Shown here in pieces: positions 18,468 to 27,031 of a stretch of 64,000 nt of DNA. How positions within the stretch are numbered: the stretch's first letter is position 1; each line of letters starts with the position of its first letter. This DNA is from Mucilaginibacter_A sp050954285 (GTDB taxonomy: Bacteria; Bacteroidota; Bacteroidia; Sphingobacteriales; Sphingobacteriaceae). Location of the stretch: assembly GCA_050954285.1 (NCBI GenBank), contig JBPBPL010000024.1, forward strand, positions 37,393 to 101,392, given 5' to 3'. The translations under genes and the position numbers were made by a program. A model generated the notes under the pieces. That model was not told the DNA's origin. It made no database searches and was given only the letters and a program-made list of their open reading frames with translations.

Positions 18468-19319
18468 TTACATAACAGCTTTCTCCTTCAAAAACCCAAC
18501 ACAAACCTCACAAACCTGTTCCAAACTTGCAGGCAAAACAGCTTCCAAATATGGATGCGTTGAGTTGAACGTATGATTGGCTCCGGGCGCAACCACCAGA
18601 TCAGATTTTGGTTGTTTGCGGTTCAGTTCTAAAGCATGGCTAATATTTACCGTTGGATCCTGATCGCCATGAACAATGAGCCAGGGTTGCTTCAATTCTG
18701 CAGCAGCCAGCAAAATATTCAGGCGTTTTGGGTTTCGGTCTAAATCATCCAATAAGGTCGATTTTACGGGCATTTGCTGGTTGGTGCGCGAATTTGGGAA
18801 AAACTGTACACCGCTTAATTTCCACTGCGCTTCGGCCACTTTGGGCCACAGGTTATGAAAATCTGCTACGGAAGCCCAGGTAATTAGTTTTTCAACACGT
18901 TCATCTTCAGTAGCTTTGATGATACTGATGCCACCGCCCATGCTATGGCCAATGAAGCATACTGTTTTTACGGGTGAAAAATTGGCGCCGTTTCCTGCAA
19001 AATCAATCACAGATTTTAAATCTTGCAGTTCGATGGAAAAAGTGTTATCGCTAAATGCTTCCAGATCAACAAAATCAACAGGATGTTCTGGCGTGGTTCC
19101 GTTGTGCGAAAAATTGAATTTGAGGAAACGAAAACCATTTTCGGCAAAATACTGGGCCACCAGATTGTGTGTTCCCCAATCTTTAAATCCTTTAAAACCA
19201 TGTGCAAAAATCACGAGTGGTGCTTGCTTGTTGCGGTTGTCAAAAGTGATGTCTGCCAGCATATTTCTGCCGTTTGCACCGGGAATTAAAAAGCTTTCCT
19301 GTTGGATGTGATCGTTCAT
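18468..19319 (-). CDS. Alpha/beta hydrolase
   Basis: 283 residues. The nucleophile elbow is GHSMGGG with Ser126; the oxyanion-hole region is FAHGFKGFKDWG near residue 40. The acid is probably in HGDQDPTV and the histidine in GANHTF. The best match by eye is the dienelactone hydrolase/esterase group with a DUF-type prolyl-oligopeptidase look. No signal peptide is seen, so it is cytoplasmic. The substrate cannot be predicted. A GT-type motif copy starts four bases upstream of its ATG. It converges on the NTF2-like gene with a four-base gap. Confidence 0.85.
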   Translation of the reverse strand: MNDHIQQESFLIPGANGRNMLADITFDNRNKQAPLVIFAHGFKGFKDWGTHNLVAQYFAENGFRFLKFNFSHNGTTPEHPVDFVDLEAFSDNTFSIELQDLKSVIDFAGNGANFSPVKTVCFIGHSMGGGISIIKATEDERVEKLITWASVADFHNLWPKVAEAQWKLSGVQFFPNSRTNQQMPVKSTLLDDLDRNPKRLNILLAAAELKQPWLIVHGDQDPTVNISHALELNRKQPKSDLVVAPGANHTFNSTHPYLEAVLPASLEQVCEVCVGFLKEKAVM

Positions 19320-19322
19320 TTG

Positions 19323-19352
19323 GATGCTGTTTTTATCGGTATAAATTTAGTG
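19323..19352 (+). repeat. Window-wide motif copy, GT type, full length
   Basis: GATG plus exact core CTGTTTTTATC, then GGTATAAATTTAG. It lies immediately upstream of the minus-strand hydrolase start at 19319. Confidence 0.85.
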
Positions 19353-19382
19353 TGATTTACACTATTGGTAATAGCAGGATAC

Positions 19383-19439
19383 CTTCTTTTTATTGTTGTT
19401 TTGATGAAGATTTCTCCCTGCGGTTGAAGTAAAAAGAAG
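19383..19439 (-). terminator. Hairpin after DoxX-like gene with REP-like loop
   Basis: CTTCTTTTTA (19383-19392) pairs with TAAAAAGAAG (19430-19439). The loop contains GAAGATTTCTCCCTGCGG, which resembles half of the palindromic element at 41233-41354. It lies just after the DoxX-like stop (19447) on the minus strand. The loop is long, so terminator activity is uncertain. Confidence 0.4.
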
Positions 19440-19446
19440 CACAAAA

Positions 19447-19821
19447 TCAATCTTTTCGATGCCAGTATGCCCAGGCAATCAGCACAATCTGTAGCGGCAG
19501 CCTGATCCAGGCAACCGTTTTGCTCACTGTAAAACTACCCAACTTAAACGGTGCAATCTGGATCATGTAGATGTGTACGGTTGTAAAAACAAGCAGCATC
19601 AAAATGATACCGTAAACGGCGTATGTTCTGGTTTTTTTAAAAATCAGCATCAACCCAAAAAGTAATTCAAAACAGCCAGCCAGCATATTTAACAGCTTTG
19701 GAGCCGGGAAATAAGGCGGAATGATGCTGATATAAGCCGCTGCACTGCGAAAATGATTACTTCCAGCAGCGAGGTACAAGATGATAAGCAGAACTAAACT
19801 GATTTTTTTTACTGTCGACAT
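19447..19821 (-). CDS. DoxX-like small membrane protein
   Basis: 124 residues with four predicted membrane helices (about 6-22, 45-63, 68-88 and 100-118). The pattern YLAAGSNHFRSAAAYISIIPPYFPAPKLLNMLAGCFELLFGLMLI is typical of the DoxX/DoxD family. Members take part in redox or sulphur-related membrane functions, but the role here is unknown. The gene is isolated on the minus strand. It is divergent from hemA, with the hemA promoter element between them. Confidence 0.82.
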   Translation of the reverse strand: MSTVKKISLVLLIILYLAAGSNHFRSAAAYISIIPPYFPAPKLLNMLAGCFELLFGLMLIFKKTRTYAVYGIILMLLVFTTVHIYMIQIAPFKLGSFTVSKTVAWIRLPLQIVLIAWAYWHRKD

Positions 19822-19951
19822 GTTTAAGCTTATTCTTTTGCTGTAAAAATGCGATCAATAATTTGTAAAAATCATTTTTCTGCTTCAATTTAAACTCATT
19901 ATAAATAAAGGTGTTTGACAAAGTGCTGACAGTTCGGCTACCTGCTGTGCT

Positions 19952-19959
19952 TACTTTTG
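19952..19959 (+). promoter_or_regulatory. Minus-7 promoter element of hemA
   Basis: TACTTTTG matches TAnnTTTG. Transcription would start near 19966, downstream of the upstream GTG at 19911, which supports the TTG start at 19983. No clear TTG at -33. Confidence 0.5.
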
Positions 19960-19982
19960 TCAGTCTTATAGAATCAGCGGCC

Positions 19983-21209
19983 TTGAAGTACTTAAAAGTA
20001 ATTGCCTTTACACACAAACAGATTGAACTGAAAGAGCTGGGAAAACTGGTTATCTGTCAGGATAATCTGGCTGAAAAGCTACAAGAAGCCAAAACGCATT
20101 TTCAAATTCCGGAAATATTTTATCTGGCCACTTGTAATCGGGTGGAATTTGTGATGGCGACTGATTTAGAAGTGAACAAAGATTTTGCCAGAAAGTTTAT
20201 TGGTTTTATGGAGATTGGCCTTTGTCCGCACTTCCTTGAAACCTTTATTGAAGGTGCTTGCATCTATGAAGAAAAAGAAGCTTTAAACCATTTGCTACGA
20301 ACTTCCTGCTCGATGGAAAGTTTAGTGGTTGGCGAAAAAGAAATCTTGGCGCAGATACGCAAAGCTTACGAAACCTGCCGTGCTGCTAACTTAACTGGTG
20401 ATTATTTGCGCATGGTGATGAACCGCGTAGTTAAAGCTGCTAAAGAGGTTTATACTGATACTAATATTTCCCGCAATCCAATTTCAGTAGTTTCCCTGGC
20501 TTACCGAAAGCTGCGTGAACTGGCTTTAACGCCAAATTCCCGTATTCTGATTATCGGTGCCGGCGAAACCAACAAGAATATTTCCAAATATCTGCAAAAA
20601 CACAAGTATTCTAACTTTGCTGTTTTTAACCGTACAAAATCCAAGGCCGAAGAGCTTGCTGCCGAACTGAAAGGCAAAGCGTATGATCTGGCCGAACTGG
20701 CAAATTATCACCATGGTTTTGATGTGATTATCACGTGCACATCTTCTGTTGATCCGATCATCACTACCGAAATTTACAACACATTATTAAACGGAGAAAC
20801 CAGCCGCAAAACAATTGTTGATCTGGCAGTGCCGAATGATACAGCTGCTGAGGTGATTGAAAATTTTCCGATCAATTACATCGAAGTACATACGCTCAAT
20901 GAACTTTCTAAAAGTAATTTGCAGGAGCGCTACCAGGAATTGATTCATGCGGAGAAAATTATTGAGCAAAATATCAATGACTTTATTCCGGTTTTGAAAC
21001 AACGCCGCATAGAATTGGCGATGCGTGAAGTGCCGGAAAAAATCAAGGAAATCCGCAAGCGTGCTGTTGATTCTGTTTTTGCTGAGGAAATTCAGTCGAT
21101 GGACATCCAGTCTCGCGAAGTTTTGGAAAAAATCATCAATTACATGGAAAAAAAGTACATCAGCGTACCGATGATGATGGCCAAAGAAATTATGTCCAGC
21201 AATAATTAA
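19983..21209 (+). CDS. hemA: Glutamyl-tRNA reductase
   Basis: 408 residues from TTG at 19983 (MKYLKVIAFTHKQIEL). HemA reduces glutamyl-tRNA to glutamate-1-semialdehyde, the first step of C5-pathway tetrapyrrole synthesis. The catalytic cysteine in YLATCNRVEF is residue 51 with this start, close to Cys50 of E. coli. This, and the promoter element at 19952-19959, argue against GTG at 19911. CSMESLVVGEKEILAQIRKAYE and the NADP-binding ILIIGAGETNKNISKYL are typical. It opens the heme cluster hemA-hemCD-hemB-hemL. Confidence 0.95.
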   Translation: MKYLKVIAFTHKQIELKELGKLVICQDNLAEKLQEAKTHFQIPEIFYLATCNRVEFVMATDLEVNKDFARKFIGFMEIGLCPHFLETFIEGACIYEEKEALNHLLRTSCSMESLVVGEKEILAQIRKAYETCRAANLTGDYLRMVMNRVVKAAKEVYTDTNISRNPISVVSLAYRKLRELALTPNSRILIIGAGETNKNISKYLQKHKYSNFAVFNRTKSKAEELAAELKGKAYDLAELANYHHGFDVIITCTSSVDPIITTEIYNTLLNGETSRKTIVDLAVPNDTAAEVIENFPINYIEVHTLNELSKSNLQERYQELIHAEKIIEQNINDFIPVLKQRRIELAMREVPEKIKEIRKRAVDSVFAEEIQSMDIQSREVLEKIINYMEKKYISVPMMMAKEIMSSNN

Positions 21210-21225
21210 TTTTTCTGTTTCTGCT

Positions 21226-21251
21226 GATACTTCTTTTATCGTCAGAAAAAT
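21226..21251 (+). repeat. Window-wide motif copy, TC type
   Basis: GATA plus exact core CTTCTTTTATC, then GTCAGAAAAAT. Between hemA and hemCD. Confidence 0.8.
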
Positions 21252-21293
21252 CCCATTTCTAATTTTTTATCCGGCTAAGTTTTCTTAAAAACC

Positions 21294-21301
21294 TAACTTT
21301 G
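21294..21301 (+). promoter_or_regulatory. Minus-7 promoter element of hemCD
   Basis: TAACTTTG matches TAnnTTTG, 23 bases before the TTG start at 21325. Confidence 0.5.
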
Positions 21302-21324
21302 CGCTGTACTCAAAAAGCAAAACT

Positions 21325-22905
21325 TTGAACAGAAAAATCACCATTGGAACGCGTGGAAGCGATCTGGCTTTGTGGCAGGCCAACTTTGTGAAAGACCGTT
21401 TGGCGGAAATAAATGTTCTGGCAGAGCTTAAAATCATCAAAACCCAAGGCGACCGGCTTTTGAACCTGAGTTTTGATAAACTGGAAGGAAAAGGTTTTTT
21501 CACCAAAGAACTGGAAGAAGAACTGCTGGCCGGAACGATTGATCTGGCGGTACATTCGCATAAAGATTTGCCAACTGAGAATCCGCCTGGATTGATTGTA
21601 GCTGCTGTTTCAGAGCGTGAAGATCCGTCAGAATTGCTGTTGATGCTGAAAGATGTGGTGGATGTGAAACAAAAATTTTCTGTCAAGTTTGGTGGTTTGG
21701 TGGGCACATCTTCCAATCGCCGTAAAGCGCAGTTGCTGGCTGTGCGGCCGGATCTGGAAATTATAGAGTTGCGCGGCAATGTGCCAACGCGCATCAATAA
21801 ATTGCGAAACGAAGAATACGATGCCATTATGCTGGCCAAAGCTGGCGTGAGCCGTTTAGGTTTAGATTTGAGCGAATTTTATGTAGAAGATATTGGCCCG
21901 ACGGAGTTTATCCCGGCGCCGGCACAAGGCGTTTTGGCGATACAAATCCGGGAAAATGACCAGGATTTATTTGATGTTTTACAAGCTTTAAATCACCCGA
22001 ATGTAGCCGAGGAGCTGGCTGTAGAACGAAAGGTTTTGCGCCTTTTTGGCGGCGGCTGCCATTTACCTTTGGGTTGTTACTGCCGCAAAGAAGATGGTGA
22101 ATTCCAGGTTTTCACGTCCAAAGCTACTGATGGTGAAAAAGTGCCGGATCGTTATTTTATACAGGTAAAAACAGCATCAGGTTTGGCAGAGAAAATAGTT
22201 TCCAAGTTTGATCCGGCCAGGAAATTTCCGGCTAATGTATTTATTTCGAGAGACTTATCAAATCATAGTTACTTCCGCAAAGCGGTCGAGAAAAATGGAA
22301 CAGCGATAGAAGCACGTTCGCTGATTCGTACTGTGCCGATCATTACCAAACTGGATCCTTACATTTTACGAAACCTGGACTGGGTATTTTTCACCAGCAA
22401 AAATGGTGTCGAATATTTCTTCAACCTTCAACCCCAACTGCCTAAAAAAGTAAAATTTGGAGTAATGGGAACCGGTTCTGAAAATGCTTTGCGCGCTTTG
22501 GGTTACCGTGCGGATTATGTTGGCGAAAGTGTGGATAGTGCCGAAGTTGGTGCCGAATTTGCAAAGCTGGCTAATGGTTCTACCATTTTATTTCCGGCTG
22601 CCGAAGATCCGATGCGTAGTATTCATCAGGCTTTATCCGCAGAAACCAAAAAAATTGATTTGCCGGTTTATGAAACCGTGATGGAGGAAAACGCGGAAGC
22701 TTCTGCTGCAGAAGTGCTGATTTTCACCAGCCCGTCAAACGTGGAAGCTTATTTTGCAGATAATTTGCTGGATGTTGATCAACAAGTGGTTGCCATCGGT
22801 AAATCTACCGGCAAAAAATTGGATGAAATTGGCGTAAACTATACGTTGCCGTTTTCGCCGGATGAAGTTGGTTTGGCAGAAGCTGTGTTCGGATTAAGCT
22901 TTTAG
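21325..22905 (+). CDS. hemC: Fused hydroxymethylbilane synthase and uroporphyrinogen-III synthase
   Basis: 526 residues, far longer than stand-alone HemC (about 310). Residues 1 to about 300 are porphobilinogen deaminase: GTRGSDLALWQ near the start, catalytic D81 in HSHKDLP, and dipyrromethane-binding C245 in GGGCHLPLG. Residues about 302-526 match uroporphyrinogen-III synthase (HemD): ISRDLSNHSYF, VFFTSKNGVEYFF, VMGTGSENALRALGY and IFTSPSNVEAYF. The fusion would make and cyclise hydroxymethylbilane in one chain. The start is TTG at 21325, after a promoter element. It lies between hemA and hemB; no separate hemD is seen in the window. Confidence 0.94.
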   Translation: MNRKITIGTRGSDLALWQANFVKDRLAEINVLAELKIIKTQGDRLLNLSFDKLEGKGFFTKELEEELLAGTIDLAVHSHKDLPTENPPGLIVAAVSEREDPSELLLMLKDVVDVKQKFSVKFGGLVGTSSNRRKAQLLAVRPDLEIIELRGNVPTRINKLRNEEYDAIMLAKAGVSRLGLDLSEFYVEDIGPTEFIPAPAQGVLAIQIRENDQDLFDVLQALNHPNVAEELAVERKVLRLFGGGCHLPLGCYCRKEDGEFQVFTSKATDGEKVPDRYFIQVKTASGLAEKIVSKFDPARKFPANVFISRDLSNHSYFRKAVEKNGTAIEARSLIRTVPIITKLDPYILRNLDWVFFTSKNGVEYFFNLQPQLPKKVKFGVMGTGSENALRALGYRADYVGESVDSAEVGAEFAKLANGSTILFPAAEDPMRSIHQALSAETKKIDLPVYETVMEENAEASAAEVLIFTSPSNVEAYFADNLLDVDQQVVAIGKSTGKKLDEIGVNYTLPFSPDEVGLAEAVFGLSF

Positions 22906-22939
22906 CTTTCAATCCAACTCCCATCATCAACATAATATT

Positions 22940-22966
22940 AAAAAAATACCGATAAAAACAGCATTC
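22940..22966 (-). repeat. Window-wide motif copy, GT type
   Basis: Reverse-oriented exact core GATAAAAACAG with GCATTC after it and an A-rich tract before it. Between hemCD and hemB. Confidence 0.78.
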
Positions 22967-23001
22967 ATCTTATCGCCGAAAGCTAAAAGCCAATAATTAA
23001 A

Positions 23002-23976
23002 ATGATGCTTCAACGACCAAGAAGAAACCGGAAATCAGAAGTGATCCGGAATATGGTGCAGGAAACAGTTTTGCAGCCTGCCAACCTGATTTTTCCGTTG
23101 TTTATTGTAGATGGAAATGCACAGCAAACGGAAGTCAATTCGATGCCGGGAATTTACCGGTATTCTATCGACAACTTGCTGCGCGAAGTAGAAAGCTGCA
23201 TGAAGCTGGGTTTGAAAGCTTTTGACCTTTTTCCGAATATTGAAGAATCCCTGAAAGATAAATTTGCGACTGAAAGCTACCGCGAAAACAGCCTGTATTT
23301 AAGGGCGATAAAAGAAGTAAAGCAAAATTTTCCGGAAGCTTGTATCGTTACGGATGTAGCGATGGATCCTTACAGTTCTGACGGGCACGACGGGATTGTA
23401 GAAAACGGCGAGATTTTAAACGATGAAACCCTGGAAGTTTTGGGTAAAATGGCTTTGGCACATGCACATGCCGGAGCCGATATTATTGCGCCTTCGGATA
23501 TGATGGACGGCCGCGTGGGTTATATCCGTAAATTACTGGATGATAATAAGTTTACTAACGTTTCCATCATGTCTTACGCAGCCAAATATGCCAGTGCTTT
23601 TTACGGGCCGTTCCGCGATGCGCTGCAATCTGCCCCAAAACATGGTGATAAAAAAAGTTACCAAATGAACCCGGCCAATCAGCGTGAAGCCTTAATTGAA
23701 GCGCGGATGGACGAGGAAGAAGGTGCCGATTTTTTAATGGTGAAGCCGGCTTTGCCTTATCTTGACATCATCAAATTATTATACGAAAACACAGAATTAC
23801 CGATTGCTGCTTACAATGTAAGCGGCGAATATGCCATGATAAAAGCTGCGGTGCAAAAAGGCTGGCTGGATGAGCGGCGATCTATCATGGAAGTTTTATT
23901 GGGCATCAGGCGTGCGGGTGCAACTGCAATTTTAACATATCATGCCAAGGAAGTTTTGGAAAAAAGGTGGTTGTAG
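23002..23976 (+). CDS. hemB: Delta-aminolevulinic acid dehydratase (porphobilinogen synthase)
   Basis: 324 residues, the usual length. HemB joins two aminolevulinates to porphobilinogen. The two Schiff-base lysines are visible: K195 in MSYAAKYASAFYGPFRDA and K248 in FLMVKPALPYLD. The metal region DVAMDPYSSDGHDGI lacks the three cysteines of zinc-type enzymes, which suggests a magnesium-type enzyme. The start ATG 23002 gives the typical N-terminus with RPRRNRKSEVIRNMVQET. It lies 96 bases after hemCD and 46 before hemL, probably in one transcript. Confidence 0.96.
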   Translation: MMLQRPRRNRKSEVIRNMVQETVLQPANLIFPLFIVDGNAQQTEVNSMPGIYRYSIDNLLREVESCMKLGLKAFDLFPNIEESLKDKFATESYRENSLYLRAIKEVKQNFPEACIVTDVAMDPYSSDGHDGIVENGEILNDETLEVLGKMALAHAHAGADIIAPSDMMDGRVGYIRKLLDDNKFTNVSIMSYAAKYASAFYGPFRDALQSAPKHGDKKSYQMNPANQREALIEARMDEEEGADFLMVKPALPYLDIIKLLYENTELPIAAYNVSGEYAMIKAAVQKGWLDERRSIMEVLLGIRRAGATAILTYHAKEVLEKRWL

Positions 23977-24022
23977 GATAATAATTAGCTTTTTAGCTTC
24001 AGAAAACAGTTAAACAGACAAA

Positions 24023-25387
24023 ATGGAATCTATAAAGAATATAGAAACGGCCGAAGAAGAACTGGCTACGCATCCAACAAGTAAACCTGATATCAGTCGG
24101 GATAAATCTGCTGCGTTGTATGAAAAAGCCAAAACCTATTTTCCGGGCGGTGTGAACTCGCCGGTTCGGGCGTTTAAATCAGTTTATGGTACGCCGTTGT
24201 TTATTGCAAAAGGCGATGGCTGCCATATCTGGGATGCAGATGGCAATGAATTTATAGATTTTTGCTGCTCCTGGGGGCCGCTGATTTTAGGCCATAATAA
24301 TCCACAAGTGCGCGAAAAGGTAATCGAAACCATGCAAAACGGCATGTCTTTCGGTGCACCGACAGCGTTGGAGAATGAATTGGCAGAATTGATTTTAATC
24401 AACAATCAATACATAGAAAAGCTGCGTTTTGTTAGTTCGGGTACAGAAGCGGTAATGTCGGCCATTCGTTTGGCGCGCGGTTATACCAAACGCGATAAAA
24501 TTCTGAAATTTGAAGGTTGTTATCATGGCCATGTGGATTCCCTGCTGGTAAAGGCAGGTTCTGGTTTGGTTACTTTTGGCGAAACTTCATCCGCTGGAGT
24601 TCCAAAATCTTTTGCAGATGAAACGATTGTTGTGCCGCTGAATGATCGCGAAGCTTTAAAACTGGCTTTTGAAGAATTTAAAGGTCAGATTGCAGCCGTC
24701 ATCATTGAGCCTGTTCCGGCCAATAATGGCTTGCTTTTGCAGGAGAAAGAGTTTCTGCAGGAGCTCCGCGAAATTTGCACGATAAACGGCGCCTTGCTCA
24801 TTTTTGATGAAGTGATTTCCGGCTTCCGTTTGGGTTTTGAAGGTGCGGCCGGATATTATCAGATTGCGCCGGATATTATTACTTATGGTAAAATTATTGG
24901 TGGCGGTTTGCCGGTTGGCGCTTATGGTTCATCCGCAGAGATTATGTCGAATATTTCTCCGGAAGGTCCTGTTTATCAGGCTGGTACGCTATCGGGGAAT
25001 CCGGTTGCGATGGCTGCCGGAATTGCACAATTGAGCGAGTTGGCTAAGCCTGATTTTTATTCAAGCTTAAACCAAAAAGCGAAGAAATTTACGGATGCCA
25101 TCGAGCAATATTCCGAAGAAAAAAATTATGGAATGAAAGTTTTTCAGATCGGTTCTATCTTCTGGTTTGCATTTACAGAGCTGGAAAATGTTCGTCGCGC
25201 AGATGAAATCGATCCGAAAAGCATGGAGAAATTTAAACTTTTTCATCGTGAATTGTTAAACCGAGGCATTTATATCGGCCCGTCCGGCTATGAAGTGGGA
25301 TTTATTTCATCGGTACATACCGAAACCTATTTGGAGAAAGCAAAATTGGCGATATTTGAAAGTCTGGATTTTGTGTTTCACAATTAA
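24023..25387 (+). CDS. hemL: Glutamate-1-semialdehyde 2,1-aminomutase
   Basis: 454 residues, with about 25 more at the N-terminus than most HemL. The enzyme moves the amino group of glutamate-1-semialdehyde to make 5-aminolevulinate. PLP-binding K290 lies in TYGKIIGGGLPVGAYG; SSGTEAVMSAIRLARGYT and FDEVISGFRLG are typical. With HemA it completes the C5 route from glutamate to aminolevulinate. It is followed, after a motif copy, by a histidine kinase gene on the same strand. The N-terminal extension (residues 1-25) is charged and not recognisable. Confidence 0.95.
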   Translation: MESIKNIETAEEELATHPTSKPDISRDKSAALYEKAKTYFPGGVNSPVRAFKSVYGTPLFIAKGDGCHIWDADGNEFIDFCCSWGPLILGHNNPQVREKVIETMQNGMSFGAPTALENELAELILINNQYIEKLRFVSSGTEAVMSAIRLARGYTKRDKILKFEGCYHGHVDSLLVKAGSGLVTFGETSSAGVPKSFADETIVVPLNDREALKLAFEEFKGQIAAVIIEPVPANNGLLLQEKEFLQELREICTINGALLIFDEVISGFRLGFEGAAGYYQIAPDIITYGKIIGGGLPVGAYGSSAEIMSNISPEGPVYQAGTLSGNPVAMAAGIAQLSELAKPDFYSSLNQKAKKFTDAIEQYSEEKNYGMKVFQIGSIFWFAFTELENVRRADEIDPKSMEKFKLFHRELLNRGIYIGPSGYEVGFISSVHTETYLEKAKLAIFESLDFVFHN

Positions 25388-25391
25388 ACCG

Positions 25392-25420
25392 GATGCTTCT
25401 TTTATCAGGTAAAAATTAGG
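25392..25420 (+). repeat. Window-wide motif copy, TC type, full length
   Basis: GATG plus exact core CTTCTTTTATC, then AGGTAAAAATTAGG. It starts four bases after the hemL stop. Confidence 0.88.
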
Positions 25421-25437
25421 ATAATAATTAAAAACCG

Positions 25438-26307
25438 ATGCGTAAACCGTTTCTCATTTTCTATTTTCTCATCATTTACGCCATGGCCGAGCTGGTTTGG
25501 TGGAGCGTATTGTTGGTTCGGGCGCAGCCTAAACGAATCGGGATGATTTCGGGCGAATTGGCTGTTTTTGTCGCTATATTTTCTGTCGGTGCTTACTTTC
25601 TGCATAAATCCATCAATTCGGAACGAAGGCTTCATCAGCAACAAAAAAACTTCCTGCTTTCAGTCACACACGAGCTGAAATCACCGTTGGCTTCTATCAA
25701 GCTATATCTGCAAACCATCCAAAAACGCGATTTGAACCGCGAGCAGCAAAGCAATTTTATTGGCAAAAGTTTGGTTGACATTGAACGGCTGAATGATTTG
25801 GTGGAAAACATGCTGATCGCTTCACGAATTGACAACAGATCTTACAGTTTTCCAAAAGAAAGTTTTGATCTCTCTGAACTGGTACAAACCATTGTTGGTC
25901 GTTTACAGATCAATAAATGCGATTGCAACCAGCAGATTATTTCTGCACAAGTGGAACCAAATATTGAAATTATGGGTGATAAGTTTGCGCTTTCTTCCAT
26001 GATTAATAACCTGGTGGAAAACGCAATCAAATATTCTGGCCCTTGCGAAGTGGTAGAGGTAAAGCTGAAACGAAAAGAACAATCGGTGCATTTGATGGTT
26101 GCAGATCATGGTATCGGCATTTCCGACGCAGAAAAACCACGGATTTTTGATAAGTTTTACCGCGTTGGCAATGAAGATACCCGCAATACAAAAGGTACTG
26201 GCCTCGGTTTATTTATTGTAAAACACGTGCTTGATAAGCATGAAGCTACTATAAAAGTGCGTGATAATAAACCATCGGGCAGTATATTTGAAGTTGTTTT
26301 TGCCTGA
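25438..26307 (+). CDS. Sensor histidine kinase
   Basis: 289 residues. There are two N-terminal membrane helices (about residues 4-26 and 37-56) with only a short loop between them, so there is hardly any external sensor domain. The H-box has the phospho-accepting H78 in SVTHELKSPLASIKL. The ATPase domain has the N-box NLVENAIKYS and glycine boxes DHGIGIS and GTGLGLFIV. It is 20 bases upstream of its response regulator and inside the heme cluster, between hemL and hemE. The signal is unknown; a link to heme or membrane state is only suggested by position. Confidence 0.93.
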   Translation: MRKPFLIFYFLIIYAMAELVWWSVLLVRAQPKRIGMISGELAVFVAIFSVGAYFLHKSINSERRLHQQQKNFLLSVTHELKSPLASIKLYLQTIQKRDLNREQQSNFIGKSLVDIERLNDLVENMLIASRIDNRSYSFPKESFDLSELVQTIVGRLQINKCDCNQQIISAQVEPNIEIMGDKFALSSMINNLVENAIKYSGPCEVVEVKLKRKEQSVHLMVADHGIGISDAEKPRIFDKFYRVGNEDTRNTKGTGLGLFIVKHVLDKHEATIKVRDNKPSGSIFEVVFA

Positions 26308-26327
26308 CCTGTTAACAAAACCATTTT

Positions 26328-27029
26328 ATGAGTAAGAAAAGAATTTTATTGGTTGAAGATGAAGAGCATCTGCTTGAAGCCATCAAACTAAACCTGGAAC
26401 TGGAAGGCTACAAAGTTTCTACCGCGGTAAACGGTAAAAAAGCGTTGCAAATATTTAAAGAAGAGCGTTTTAACCTGATTGTTCTGGACGTAATGTTGCC
26501 GGAAATCGATGGTTTCCAGGTGGCTGAAACCATTCGTTTGGAAAATTCTGAAGTGCCGATCATGTTTTTAACAGCCAAAAATACCAATGAGGACCGCGTA
26601 AACGGTTTGAAAAAAGGTGCTGATGATTACCTGACCAAACCTTTCAACCTGGAGGAACTGATTCTCCGCGTAAATAACTTGGTTAAAAGAGGTTTGAAAG
26701 GCGATGAGCTTAAAGAATTTAACAGTTATAAAATTGGGGATAAAACCATTCATTTCAATTCTTTTGAGTTGATTAATGATGACGCATCCGTTACGCCATT
26801 GACCAAAAAAGAAACCATGTTGCTAAAATTGCTGATCGAGCGCCGCAATGAAGCGGTTTCGCGCGAGCAGATTTTAGAAACTGTTTGGAATTATGACGTT
26901 TATCCTTCCACCAGAACCATCGATAATTTTATCCTGACTTTCCGTAAATATTTTGAACCTGATCCTAAAAACCCGGTTTTTTTCCATTCTATCCGCGGTG
27001 TCGGCTATAAATTTACCGATAACCACTAA
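26328..27029 (+). CDS. OmpR/PhoB-type response regulator
   Basis: 233 residues. The receiver domain (residues 1-118) has the acidic pair in VEDEE, phospho-acceptor D54 in VLDVMLPEIDG and the conserved lysine in FLTAKN. The C-terminal winged helix (about 130-230) ends in the OmpR/PhoB pattern REQILETVWNYDVYPSTRTIDNFILTFRKYFE ... HSIRGVGYKF. It therefore binds DNA. It follows the kinase by 20 bases and is two bases before the TPR gene, so the three are one unit. Target genes are unknown; the surrounding heme genes are candidates. Confidence 0.95.
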   Translation: MSKKRILLVEDEEHLLEAIKLNLELEGYKVSTAVNGKKALQIFKEERFNLIVLDVMLPEIDGFQVAETIRLENSEVPIMFLTAKNTNEDRVNGLKKGADDYLTKPFNLEELILRVNNLVKRGLKGDELKEFNSYKIGDKTIHFNSFELINDDASVTPLTKKETMLLKLLIERRNEAVSREQILETVWNYDVYPSTRTIDNFILTFRKYFEPDPKNPVFFHSIRGVGYKFTDNH

Positions 27030-27031
27030 GC

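Noticed and set aside
19911..19982. GTG at 19911 as hemA start
   Set aside because: It would lie upstream of the -7 box at 19952-19959 and add 24 residues not seen in HemA; the TTG start puts the catalytic cysteine at residue 51.
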